DNA of 64,000 nucleotides, taken from assembly GCA_963788215.1 (NCBI GenBank), contig CAWBFX010000003.1, positions 62,001 to 126,000 of the forward strand, read 5' to 3'. The notes beneath the pieces were generated by a model. It saw only the letters and a program-made list of their open reading frames with translations. It searched no databases and had not been told where the DNA came from. This document shows positions 17,192 to 24,319 of the stretch, piece after piece; the first letter of the stretch is position 1, and every line of letters starts with the position of its first letter. A program made the position numbers and the translations under genes. This stretch comes from AC-32 sp963788215. GTDB lineage: Bacteria; Actinomycetota; Thermoleophilia; Gaiellales; Gaiellaceae.

Positions 17192-17539
17192 CTAGCTAGA
17201 GGGCGACTTGCCGGCCGTGCGGGGGTCCTGCTGTTCGACCAGCTCGCCTTCCCTGCCGTGCTTCTCGATCACGGCGAACCCGGCGTCGTCCTGGATGAGC
17301 TGGTCGTCTTCGCCCTGGTGCCCGGGAGCAACGATGAACCGTCTCGGATGCGCACGGACAGCCTCGTAGTCGCCGCGCCGAAGCAGCAGGACCTCGGTGC
17401 AGCGCTCCTCCTCGCACTCGCAGAGGAACGGCATCCGCCGCTCGCCCAGCTCGAGCTCGTCGGCCTTCTCCTGCAGGCGCTCGTTGACGCTGCGGAAGGT
17501 GGCCTCGTTCTTCGCGGCTTGTTCCACCGACCGTGGCAC
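17192..17539 (-). CDS. Conserved hypothetical CxCxxxxC protein, paralog A
   Basis: Unknown function, 115 residues. A helical N-terminus (NEATFRSVNERLQEKADELE) leads to CECEEERC, a possible metal site, then YEAVRAHPRRFIVAPGHQ and an acidic second half ending near VEQQDPR. These landmarks occur in the same order in the gene 74 bases away on the other strand (17613-17966), so the two are diverged duplicates arranged head to head. ATG start. Followed 20 bases later by the cyclase gene on the same strand, with which it may be co-transcribed. Confidence 0.75.
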   Translation of the reverse strand: MPRSVEQAAKNEATFRSVNERLQEKADELELGERRMPFLCECEEERCTEVLLLRRGDYEAVRAHPRRFIVAPGHQGEDDQLIQDDAGFAVIEKHGREGELVEQQDPRTAGKSPSS

Positions 17540-17569
17540 AGGCTGCGTGTCTCCCGCGTCAGGGCTGGG

Positions 17570-17583
17570 GAAACCACGGTTTC
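17570..17583. promoter_or_regulatory. Palindrome in the shared promoter of the paralog pair
   Basis: GAAACCACGGTTTC is GAAACC / GGTTTC around a two-base centre. It sits in the 73-base gap between the two divergent starts and could be a common operator. A partial copy (gggaaaccacgg) occurs at about 8827-8838 upstream of the sugar transporter operon. Confidence 0.4.
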
Positions 17584-17612
17584 ACGGCCCGCTGAGCGGA
17601 AAGCTCTCCCGG

Positions 17613-17966
17613 GTGGATGCGGATCAGGAGCGGCGGGCCAGGAACGAGGCGATCTTCCGCGAGGTGAACGAGCGAATCGAGGAGCTCTCGAGGCGCGGCG
17701 GGATCGACGAGGACGATTCGCTCCTGCCCGGCTTCATCTGCGAATGCAGCGACGACAGCTGCGCGGAGCTGATCCAGGTGAGCTACCAGCAGTACGAGGC
17801 GGTTCGCGAGAACCCACGGCGCTTTCTGGTGCTGCCGGGCCACCAGGACCTGGACGTCGAGCGCGTGGTCGACGAGAAGCCGAACGTTCTCGTCGTCGAA
17901 AAGGACACCGACGCGAGCAAGGTCGCCCTCGAGCACGATCCTCGCTCGGACGACAGTCCTGGCTAG
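17613..17966 (+). CDS. Conserved hypothetical CxCxxxxC protein, paralog B
   Basis: Unknown function, 117 residues from GTG 17613. Shared landmarks with paralog A: NEAIFREVNERIEE, CECSDDSC, YEAVRENPRRFLVLPGHQ, VVEK and a final DPR. It is more acidic in its second half than paralog A. The CxCxxxxC spacing could bind one metal ion in a dimer, or be redox active; neither can be decided from sequence. The next gene is convergent, 10 bases after the stop. Confidence 0.75.
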   Translation: MDADQERRARNEAIFREVNERIEELSRRGGIDEDDSLLPGFICECSDDSCAELIQVSYQQYEAVRENPRRFLVLPGHQDLDVERVVDEKPNVLVVEKDTDASKVALEHDPRSDDSPG

Positions 17967-17976
17967 CCCGGTTTAG

Positions 17977-18393
17977 CTAGCCCGGCGTCGCCCGGCCGCG
18001 GAAGGCGAGGCGGAAGACGGCTCCCTGGCAGGCGGTCGGGCTGTCGGCACGCATCGAGGCGCGCACGGCGATCCTGCGGGATCGGTGCCCTGCGACCCGT
18101 AGAGCTCCGTGGAACGCCGCGACCCGCAGGTTCCTGGCTTTGCAGGCGCGACTGGCATTACGGACGCGCGTCGTGACCGCTCGCACGCGGATCGCCCGTC
18201 TTCCGCGGTTGCGAACGACGATGACGAGCCGCTTGCGCTGACCCGGATACAGGCCCGTGACGTGGCCGGAGAGCTTGAAGCCGGCCGCGTCGCGGCGGTG
18301 ATTCGCTCCCAGCGCGCCGAGGGCAGCCGCAGTTCCGACGAGCGCGCCGGCCGCCAGGAGCAGGGCTGCGAATGCGGGCGGACGCAGCTTCAC
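17977..18393 (-). CDS. Secreted, very basic protein; last gene of the three-gene secreted operon
   Basis: Unnamed, 138 residues. The signal sequence is MKLRPPAFAALLLAAGALVG. The mature part is strongly Arg-rich and shares a pattern with the first gene of the operon (18824-19306): LYPGxxxxLxVxVxN, a string of alternating hydrophobic residues, then a C-terminal ACQGAVFRL. That suggests a beta-sandwich of common origin. Its ATG overlaps the stop of the middle gene by 4 bases. Confidence 0.7.
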   Translation of the reverse strand: MKLRPPAFAALLLAAGALVGTAAALGALGANHRRDAAGFKLSGHVTGLYPGQRKRLVIVVRNRGRRAIRVRAVTTRVRNASRACKARNLRVAAFHGALRVAGHRSRRIAVRASMRADSPTACQGAVFRLAFRGRATPG

Positions 18394-18803
18394 ACGACCA
18401 CCACCGCGCTCTTGGTGCCTTCAGGCCCGCGCCAGTTCGTCCCCGCCGCGGGCGTGACCGTGTACTGCCACGAGCCCGCCACGACGCCCGTCTCGGTGCA
18501 GGTGAGCACCGTCAGCGTGCCCGAGCAACCGTTCGCCGCGCCGATACCGACGCCGGTCGCGACGTTGTAGCGACGGATGACGTAGCCCGGAGCTGCACCG
18601 CCGGTCGTGAAGGAGGTCGCGGTCCAGGTGACCGTGACCTTGTGGCCCTGGACCGAGGCCGTCGGCTTGCTACCGACCGCGAGCGTCTTGGCCTTCGCCG
18701 CTCCCGGGCCGGAGCGGGTCAAGGCCCACGCCGCCCCCGCGCCGCCGGCGAGAACGCCGGCGGCGGCGACGGCGACGAGCAGCGGTAGAAACCGCCGGCG
18801 CAT
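18390..18803 (-). CDS. Secreted fibronectin-III-like protein
   Basis: 137 residues, exported: MRRRFLPLLVAVAAAGVLAG with a second hydrophobic/Ala-rich stretch. The remainder reads like one beta-sandwich domain (KPTASVQGHKVTVTWTA, GYVIRRYN, GSWQYTVTP), the usual strand pattern of fibronectin type III, with two cysteines (NGCSGTLTVLTC) that could form a disulfide. Middle gene of the secreted operon, 20 bases after the 160-residue gene. Probably extracellular and structural or adhesive, by fold only. Confidence 0.7.
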   Translation of the reverse strand: MRRRFLPLLVAVAAAGVLAGGAGAAWALTRSGPGAAKAKTLAVGSKPTASVQGHKVTVTWTATSFTTGGAAPGYVIRRYNVATGVGIGAANGCSGTLTVLTCTETGVVAGSWQYTVTPAAGTNWRGPEGTKSAVVVV

Positions 18804-18823
18804 CGACTCGACCTAAACGGACG

Positions 18824-19306
18824 CTAGTTGCTCGCGCCCGTGACGTCGACCGGAATCGTGAAGATCGCGCCCTGGCACGAGTTGTCAGATGCGTTCGTCA
18901 TGCTGACCACGCCCGAGAGCGTGAACGTCGAGGTCGCTCCGCCCGCGACGTCGAGCGCGAGCCCGGTCTGGTCGGTGAACGAGACGCCGGTCGAGGCGTT
19001 GCACGCCGCGCCCTTGTCCGAGGTGATCGTCCCGGCCGCCTGCTTCGTCACGGTTGTGATCCGGACGGCGAATGGGTTCGGGTTCGTCACCTTCAGCTTG
19101 ACCGAGCCCGTGCTGCCGGGATAGAGGTCGGCCGTCGTGGACGCCGAGGCGTCGCCGATGGTGAGCGCGGAGGCGGTGCCCGCCTTCGCATAGCCGTTGC
19201 CGCTGCCGCTCGTATTCCAGGCAGCGTAGATAGCGCCGGTCGCCATGAGGCCGATGACTGCGGCCACGACGACGAAGAATTTCTTGGACAAGCGAATAGT
19301 GATCAC
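18824..19306 (-). CDS. Secreted beta-sandwich protein, TasA/camelysin-like layout
   Basis: 160 residues from GTG 19306, preceded by AAAGGA at a 9-base spacing. The N-terminus (MITIRLSKKFFVVVAAVIGL) and the Ala-rich cleavage zone (GAIYAAWNTSGSGNGYA) match the layout of SipW-processed TasA/camelysin-type surface proteins. The mature part carries LYPGSTGSVKLKVTNPNPF, a classic strand pattern, and a C-terminal SCQGAIFTIPVDV. No dedicated SipW peptidase gene is in the window. First gene of the operon; a structured leader precedes it. Confidence 0.7.
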   Translation of the reverse strand: MITIRLSKKFFVVVAAVIGLMATGAIYAAWNTSGSGNGYAKAGTASALTIGDASASTTADLYPGSTGSVKLKVTNPNPFAVRITTVTKQAAGTITSDKGAACNASTGVSFTDQTGLALDVAGGATSTFTLSGVVSMTNASDNSCQGAIFTIPVDVTGASN

Positions 19307-19449
19307 GCCGATAGATCCTTTCGGAGGTTGACTCGAAACTGCCGCCGTTTCGTGTCTCGACAACCAGCGCGGCGGCGCCCTCCCCAGGAAGGGTGAGCCT
19401 GGGCGCCCCGAAAGGGGGTTTACCCCGGGCAAATCCTCGGGGAGGCGGG
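19307..19449 (-). promoter_or_regulatory. GC-rich, highly structured leader of the secreted operon
   Basis: Several stems can form on the minus-strand transcript: a hairpin at 19406-19418 (CCCC/GGGG with a four-base loop), an adjoining GGGGTTTACCCC hairpin at 19416-19427, and a bulged long-range stem GGCGCC...CAGG / CCTGGGCGCC spanning about 19375-19406. The first hairpins may end the upstream tube-protein transcript, or the whole may be a regulatory leader. It has some sequence likeness to a class I cyclic-di-GMP riboswitch (GGTAAACC, later GCTGGTTGTCGA), but conserved parts differ. Confidence 0.3.
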
Positions 19450-19884
19450 CTACTCCAGCTCGATCCCCTCGTGGGCGAGCTCGAGTGTCTCGACGGCGAC
19501 CTCGTTCCCGAGAGCGTTCAGCGAGGGGGCGGCGTACTTCGTCGGCCAGGCCCGGCGCAGGTTCCAGCGCGCGACCTGCTGGCGCTGCTCGTCGAGCAGG
19601 ACGACCGAGACGTTGCGCCGATCGAGCGTCCCTTGTGCAACCGCGTGCCACCACTGGAACAAGGTCGCGTCGCCGGCGAAGCCTCGCCGCAGAACGAGCG
19701 GGCCGTACTCGACCCGACCGGGCAGCAGCCGCGCGCCCGAGGCCATGTCGGTGCCGTCGCGGTAGGCGACGACCTCGACCTTCCCGGCGGGAAGCTCCGC
19801 CTCCCTGAAGCCGGCCGAGGCGACGTTGTCGATCTCGACCACGAAGTTGAAGTCGAGGTACGGGTCTTGGCGGGCGCTAGGCAT
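19450..19884 (-). CDS. Contractile-tail tube protein, phage T4 gp19 family
   Basis: 144 residues. DPYLDFNFVVEIDN at the N-terminus, AGFREAELP, a central FQWWHAVAQGTLDRRNVSV and the ending VETLELAHEGIEL are the recognisable signature of gp19-like tube subunits, which stack as hexameric rings in phage tails and extracellular contractile injection systems. Residue length is as usual. No sheath, baseplate, spike, tape-measure or AAA gene is in the window, so this is an orphan. It overlaps the upstream hypothetical gene by 8 bases. Confidence 0.85.
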   Translation of the reverse strand: MPSARQDPYLDFNFVVEIDNVASAGFREAELPAGKVEVVAYRDGTDMASGARLLPGRVEYGPLVLRRGFAGDATLFQWWHAVAQGTLDRRNVSVVLLDEQRQQVARWNLRRAWPTKYAAPSLNALGNEVAVETLELAHEGIELE

Positions 19885-20269
19885 CGTCGGGCACCTCCAG
19901 GTAGGGGAAGTCGCGGTAGGCGGTGAGGTCGTGGCGGATCGTCCGCGAGCGGCGCGCGCCGTCGTCGGTGCGCCAGGAAACGCGCGCCGAGACGGCGCCG
20001 TCCTCCTCGCGCGCGAAGAAGAGCGCGGAGCGGTCGAGGAAGATGCGGATCCGGCGGCCGGGCCCGAGAAACTCGAGCCGCCTGAAGATCTGCAGGCGAT
20101 CGATCCGCCGCTCGCCGCCGAGTCCTGTCAGCGGCGACTCGAAGCGCACGCGCACCGTGTGAGCAGGCGCGCCGCCGAGGTTCTCGAGCACGAGGAAGAG
20201 CAATCCGCGGTCGAACTCGACGTCGAGGACGACATCTGCTTCCCGGTGCTCCGAGGCGGCGGCGGGCAC
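19877..20269 (-). CDS. Hypothetical partner of the tube protein (130 aa)
   Basis: Unrecognised. A predicted soluble, all-beta protein: alternating hydrophobic strands (DVVLDVEFDRGLLFLVLEN, HTVRVRFE, RRIRIFLDRSALFF) give an immunoglobulin-like impression. It begins MPAAASEHREADV with no signal sequence. The 8-base overlap with the tube gene argues for co-translation and a shared role. No similarity to sheath or baseplate proteins is apparent. Confidence 0.65.
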   Translation of the reverse strand: MPAAASEHREADVVLDVEFDRGLLFLVLENLGGAPAHTVRVRFESPLTGLGGERRIDRLQIFRRLEFLGPGRRIRIFLDRSALFFAREEDGAVSARVSWRTDDGARRSRTIRHDLTAYRDFPYLEVPDDA

Positions 20270-20346
20270 GTGCTCAGTCTCCGCCGCCGGCCGTCGTTGC
20301 GCAAGGCGAAGGTTTCGGTAGGCCGTTCCGGCGAAACCTCAACGCC

Positions 20347-21024
20347 GTGAGCAGCGACGGCCGGCGCCACCACGAGCAGACGCGGATCATGCTGCGCCCG
20401 ATCGGGAGCGGCCTGCCGCTCGGCTTCTTCTCGTTCTCGATCGGGATGCTGCTGCTCGGCTGCCAGGCGATCGGCTGGATTCCCATCTCCGAGCAGAAGG
20501 ACGTCGGGATGCTGCTGATGAGCTTCGTCTTCCCGCTCGAGCTGCTCGCGACGGTGTTCGCCTTCCTCGCCCGGGACACGCTCGGCGCTACGACGCTCGG
20601 CCTGTTCACGACCTCCTGGCTCGCGCTCGGCTGGATCGAGCTCTCCTCGCCGCCCGGTGGGACGAGCATCGCCGTCGGCGTCTACTTGTTCGGCTTCGCA
20701 GCGGTGGTAGTGCTGCTCGCCATGCTCTCGACGATGGGCAAGCCGTTCTTCTCGCTCCTGCTCTCCGTCGCGAGCGCCCGGATGGTGCTCGCAGGCGCCT
20801 ACGAGGTCGGGGCCGGCAAGGGCGTCTACCACGTCTCCGGCGGTCTCGCCATCGCGCTGACCGCGCTCGCGCTCTACGGCGGAGTCGCCCTCGCGCTCGA
20901 GGACGCGCGCCAGCGCGAGCTCCTGCCGCTCTTCCGGCGCGGCGCTGCCGCCGAGTCGTTCGAAGGGCTCGAAGCCCAGCTCGAGCGGCTCGAGGCCGAG
21001 CCCGGCGTGCGCCAGCAGCTCTAG
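20347..21024 (+). CDS. Acetate/succinate transporter family (SatP/YaaH-like) membrane protein
   Basis: 225 residues with six predicted membrane helices. PLGFFSFSIGMLLLG near residue 23 corresponds to the NPAPLG entry motif of SatP, with the first NPA lost. Later features fit the family: ATTLGLFTTSWLALGW, GVYLFGFAAVVVLLAML and ALALEDARQRELLPLF. The C-terminal 35 residues are a charged, coiled-coil-like tail not found in short SatP proteins. GTG start. Substrate is probably a small carboxylate, by family. Confidence 0.7.
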   Translation: MSSDGRRHHEQTRIMLRPIGSGLPLGFFSFSIGMLLLGCQAIGWIPISEQKDVGMLLMSFVFPLELLATVFAFLARDTLGATTLGLFTTSWLALGWIELSSPPGGTSIAVGVYLFGFAAVVVLLAMLSTMGKPFFSLLLSVASARMVLAGAYEVGAGKGVYHVSGGLAIALTALALYGGVALALEDARQRELLPLFRRGAAAESFEGLEAQLERLEAEPGVRQQL

Positions 21025-21031
21025 CGCCCGG

Positions 21032-21340
21032 CTAGCGCAGCCAGGGCCCGAGGGCCTGCTCGATCTCGCGGCAGCCTCGTGGCGCGACGATGCGAGCGCT
21101 GACGCGGTTGCCGTCGATGACGAGCAGCGTCGGCACCTGGCCCACGCGAAACCGTTCCACCAGCTCCGGATGGTCGGAGACCTCGACGTAGCGCATCCGG
21201 AACGAGTCGTGGTTCCCTCGACGCTGCAGCACCTGCGAGAGGTAGCCCTCGACGCGTCGCGAGTGGCCCGACTGCTTCGAGTGGAAGAAGACGAGCCGCG
21301 GCGCCAGGACCTCCGCGGCCCGCTCGCTCACGGCGCTCAC
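21032..21340 (-). CDS. Thioredoxin-fold protein without CxxC
   Basis: 102 residues from GTG 21340. It has the thioredoxin layout: VFFHSKQSGHSRRVEGYL after the first strand, then FRVGQVPTLLVIDG with the cis-proline loop. Where CxxC should be stands SGHS, so it cannot be a dithiol oxidoreductase. A lone cysteine (RGCRE) is near the end. Its start overlaps the stop of the 89-residue gene by 4 bases, so the two are probably one functional unit. Confidence 0.75.
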   Translation of the reverse strand: MSAVSERAAEVLAPRLVFFHSKQSGHSRRVEGYLSQVLQRRGNHDSFRMRYVEVSDHPELVERFRVGQVPTLLVIDGNRVSARIVAPRGCREIEQALGPWLR

Positions 21341-21606
21341 GCGACGCCTCCCACCACGCCGTCGCCAAGCGTGTAGCTGTGACCGTCGATCTCGACCTTC
21401 GCCGGCGGGCGGCCGCCGTCTCCGAGCCAGGACTCGACCGCGTTGAGGATCCGGCCCAGGTTCCTGTCCGGCTCGCGCTTCAGCTGCACGGAGACCTGAC
21501 GGTGCTCCGGTTCGAAGCGGACCTCCTCGGCATCGACCTCGCCGACGAGCTTTTCGATCAAGCCGGTGGCGGTGTCCGCGTCCGCCACTGTCACCAGTAC
21601 GAGCAT
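21337..21606 (-). CDS. Hypothetical protein, small alpha/beta (89 aa)
   Basis: Unrecognised. The order strand-helix-strand (MLVLVTVADADTATGLIEKL, then VRFEPEHRQVSVQLK) and a helix (LGRILNAVESWL) gives a ferredoxin-like or ACT-like impression. The C-terminus (KVEIDGHSYTLGDGV) looks like a final hairpin. Upstream gene of a coupled pair with the CxxC-less thioredoxin-fold protein. The 277-base gap before the next gene (21607-21883) is GC-rich and holds nothing I can name. Confidence 0.65.
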   Translation of the reverse strand: MLVLVTVADADTATGLIEKLVGEVDAEEVRFEPEHRQVSVQLKREPDRNLGRILNAVESWLGDGGRPPAKVEIDGHSYTLGDGVVGGVA

Positions 21607-21883
21607 CCGAACTCACTCCTCGATCGAAGTTGCTTGTCCTCTCGACCGTGGGGCGCGTCCGGCCTTTACAGGGCCCGGACTGCTCCCGCGCGTCTGGCGG
21701 GCGGCCCCGGCGCCACCCTCTCCGGCGCGCCGGTTCCGACGGGGATTTTATTCCGCCTGGGCGCGTCTTCCAAACGGCCGTACCGATGGCGGATAGCATG
21801 GAAGAGCACGCCGTCCGTGGGTCGTTCATTCCGCTTCTCCTGCCGCCGGACGCTCATTCCGAGGAGCGGAAGAGAGGACCACC

Positions 21884-22309
21884 GTGGCAGAGAGCGGCAC
21901 GCGTGGACCGGAGCGCGGCAAAGTCGCCGCAGCGATCTCGAACGCGATCAGCGGCATCCACCGCGAGCACTACGGGCGAGGAGCGAGCAGGGCGCGCACC
22001 GTGATGGGCGCGGACTACATCATCTGCTTCCTCGAAGACATCTACACGCCGGTCGAGCGCACGCTGATCGACGCCGGCCGCTTCGAGGCGGTGAAGGAGA
22101 CGCGGGCAGCGTTCCAGGACACGATGGAGGAGACGTTCAGCGCCTCGGTCGAGAAGCTGAGCGGACGCAAGGTGATCGGGTTCCTCTCGCAGGTGCACGT
22201 CGATCCCGACCTCGCGGTCGAGACGTTCATCCTCGAGCCCGAGAACGACGGCCAACCGGCGGTCGGGGAATCCTCGGACGGCGATCGGCCGGACCAGCCT
22301 CAAAGCTAG
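21884..22309 (+). CDS. DUF2294-family protein
   Basis: 141 residues, GTG start. The segments ISNAISGIHREHYGRGAS, VMGADYIICFLEDIYTPVE and RKVIGFLSQVHVDPDLAVE match my knowledge of the DUF2294 family, small cytosolic proteins sometimes annotated as sodium-translocating-decarboxylase related without proof. The C-terminal 20 residues are acidic and probably disordered. It precedes the carboxylase beta subunit gene by 26 bases and could share its transcript. Confidence 0.75.
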   Translation: MAESGTRGPERGKVAAAISNAISGIHREHYGRGASRARTVMGADYIICFLEDIYTPVERTLIDAGRFEAVKETRAAFQDTMEETFSASVEKLSGRKVIGFLSQVHVDPDLAVETFILEPENDGQPAVGESSDGDRPDQPQS

Positions 22310-22335
22310 AGCCGCCGCGCGATAGGCTCACCGGC

Positions 22336-23895
22336 GTGGCGGTGCTGACCACGCAGGCGGAGCGTTCGGACGCCTTCGAGGCGCGCCGGACACGCATGGA
22401 GGAGCTCGTTTCGGAGCTCCGCGAGCGCACGGCGCAGGTCGCCGGCGGCGGCGGCGAGCAGGCGCTCGAGAAGCACCGCTCGCGCGGCAAGCTGACCGCC
22501 CGCGAGCGGATCGACTGGCTGCTCGACCCGGACACCGCGTTCCTCGAGCTCTCCGCGCTCGCCGCCTGGGAGATGTACGACGACCAGGCTCCGGGCGCCG
22601 GCATCGTCACCGGGATCGGCGTGATCGAAGGGCGCGAGTGCGTCCTCGTCGCGAACGACGCGACCGTCAAGGGCGGCACCTACTTCCCGCTCACGGTCAA
22701 GAAGCACCTCCGCGCCCAGGAGATCGCCGAGCAGAACCGCCTGCCGTGCATCTATCTGGTCGACTCGGGCGGCGCGTTCCTGCCTCTGCAGGCCGAGGTC
22801 TTCCCCGACCGCGAGCACTTCGGCCGGATCTTCTACAACCAGGCTCGCCTCTCGGCGGCGGGGATCCCACAGATCGCGTCGGTGATGGGCTCGTGCACCG
22901 CGGGCGGCGCGTACGTCCCCGCGATGAGCGACGAGACGATCATCGTCAAAGGCACCGGCACGATCTTCATCGGCGGCCCGCCGCTCGTGAAGGCGGCGAC
23001 CGGCCAGGAGGTGAGCGCCGAGGAGCTCGGCGGGGCAGACGTCCACGCGCGGCTCTCCGGCGTCGCCGACCACTACGCGACCAACGACGAGCACGCGCTC
23101 GCCCTCGTCCGCGAGATCGTCCGCAACTTCGACCTGCCGCCGAAGCACCCGCCGTGGGAGGTCGCGCGCCCGGAGGGCCCCGCGGCCGATCCGGACGAGC
23201 TCTACGGCCTGATCCCGAACGACTACCGCGAGCAGGTCGACCCGCGCGAGCTGATCGCCCGCATCGTCGACGGCTCGCGCTTCCACGAGTTCAAGGCGCT
23301 CTACGGCGAGACGCTCGTCACCGGCTTCGCTCGGATCGAGGGCTTCCCGGTCGGGATCCTGGCGAACAACGGCGTCCTCTTCGGCGAGTCGGCCGCCAAG
23401 GGCGCGCACTTCGTCGAGCTCGCGTGCAAGCGGCGCGTCCCGCTCGTCTTCCTGCAGAACATCACGGGCTTCATGGTCGGCAAGGAGTACGAGGCCGGCG
23501 GGATCGCCCGCGACGGCGCCAAGCTCGTGACCGCGGTCGCCTGCGCCGAGGTGCCCAAGTTCACGGTCATCGTCGGCGGCTCGTTCGGCGCCGGCAACTA
23601 CGGCATGTGCGGCCGCGCGTACTCGCCGCGCCAGCTCTGGATGTGGCCGAACGCACGGATCTCGGTCATGGGCGGCGAGCAGGCCGCGACGGTGTTGACG
23701 ATGGTCGGCGACGCCGATCCCGACGAGATCCGCGCCAAGTACGAGGCCGAGGGCAACCCGTACTACTCGACCGCGCGCCTCTGGGACGACGGCATCATCG
23801 ACCCGCGCGACACGCGCCGCGTGCTGGCGATGGGCATCTCGGCGGCGCTCAACGCGCCGATCCCCGAGACGACGTTCGGCGTTTTCCGCATGTAG
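22336..23895 (+). CDS. mccB: Acyl-CoA carboxylase carboxyltransferase (methylcrotonyl-CoA carboxylase beta type)
   Basis: Transfers carboxylate from biotin to an acyl-CoA, 519 residues from GTG 22336. It reads HRSRGKLTARERIDWLLDP near residue 45, VMGSCTAGGAYVPAMSDE with a glycine-rich oxyanion pair, and a second one in GGSFGAGNYGMCGRAY; the C-terminal GNPYYSTARLWDDGIIDP is typical of methylcrotonyl-CoA carboxylase. The biotinylated partner lies 5 kb away at 28765-30378. Substrate assignment is supported by the nearby LiuC-like hydratase. Confidence 0.93.
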   Translation: MAVLTTQAERSDAFEARRTRMEELVSELRERTAQVAGGGGEQALEKHRSRGKLTARERIDWLLDPDTAFLELSALAAWEMYDDQAPGAGIVTGIGVIEGRECVLVANDATVKGGTYFPLTVKKHLRAQEIAEQNRLPCIYLVDSGGAFLPLQAEVFPDREHFGRIFYNQARLSAAGIPQIASVMGSCTAGGAYVPAMSDETIIVKGTGTIFIGGPPLVKAATGQEVSAEELGGADVHARLSGVADHYATNDEHALALVREIVRNFDLPPKHPPWEVARPEGPAADPDELYGLIPNDYREQVDPRELIARIVDGSRFHEFKALYGETLVTGFARIEGFPVGILANNGVLFGESAAKGAHFVELACKRRVPLVFLQNITGFMVGKEYEAGGIARDGAKLVTAVACAEVPKFTVIVGGSFGAGNYGMCGRAYSPRQLWMWPNARISVMGGEQAATVLTMVGDADPDEIRAKYEAEGNPYYSTARLWDDGIIDPRDTRRVLAMGISAALNAPIPETTFGVFRM

Positions 23896-23936
23896 GTGGG
23901 GTACTCGATCGACCGACGAGACCGAAGGGGGCCGTT

Positions 23937-24095
23937 GTGAACCACACGCTGACGTTGACCGACGAAGACCTGCGGCTGCTGCAGGCCGCGCTGCACTCCT
24001 ACCTGGACGACTTCGGGCACGAGGAGGGCGACGTGCTGCGGCGGATCAAGGATCTGATCGCGCGGCTGCCGACGCCGGGCGTGCCCGACGCGTGA
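23937..24095 (+). CDS. Small conserved hypothetical protein (52 aa)
   Basis: GTG at 23937 follows an AAGGGGG ribosome site by 5 bases. The protein begins MNHTLTLTDEDLRLLQAAL and is mostly one helical hairpin (DFGHEEGDVLRRIKDLIARL), with no cysteines and no membrane helix. Function unknown. It overlaps the next gene by 4 bases (GTGA), and the two may form a coupled pair downstream of mccB. Confidence 0.65.
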   Translation: MNHTLTLTDEDLRLLQAALHSYLDDFGHEEGDVLRRIKDLIARLPTPGVPDA

Positions 24096-24319
24096 CCGTC
24101 AGGCTCGTTCTCTGGAACCTGGCGGACTCGAAGACGACGCTCGACGAGCTGCGCGCAAAGTTGCCGGAAGTGCCCGTCGGCGACAGCTGGATATCGGACG
24201 AGGTCGGCGAGCGGTTCGGCCTCATCTCGTTCTCCGAGGACGACGAGCCGGTCGCGCATGCACGCGAGCTCATCGGCAAGGACCCGGAGATCGGCGAGGA
24301 GTTCGAGCTCATCGAATGA
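24092..24319 (+). CDS. Small conserved hypothetical protein (75 aa)
   Basis: GTG start inside the stop of the preceding gene. MTVRLVLWNLADSKTTLDEL opens an acidic alpha/beta protein with VGDSWISDEVGERFGLISFS and a helix EPVAHARELIG. Unrecognised. The 3' end overlaps the convergent nucleotidyltransferase gene by 11 bases. Confidence 0.65.
   Translation: MTVRLVLWNLADSKTTLDELRAKLPEVPVGDSWISDEVGERFGLISFSEDDEPVAHARELIGKDPEIGEEFELIE

Noticed and set aside
19450..20269. A prophage or complete contractile injection system around the tube gene
   Set aside because: No sheath, baseplate, spike, terminase, portal, integrase or AAA gene lies within the window; only the tube gene and one unknown partner are present.
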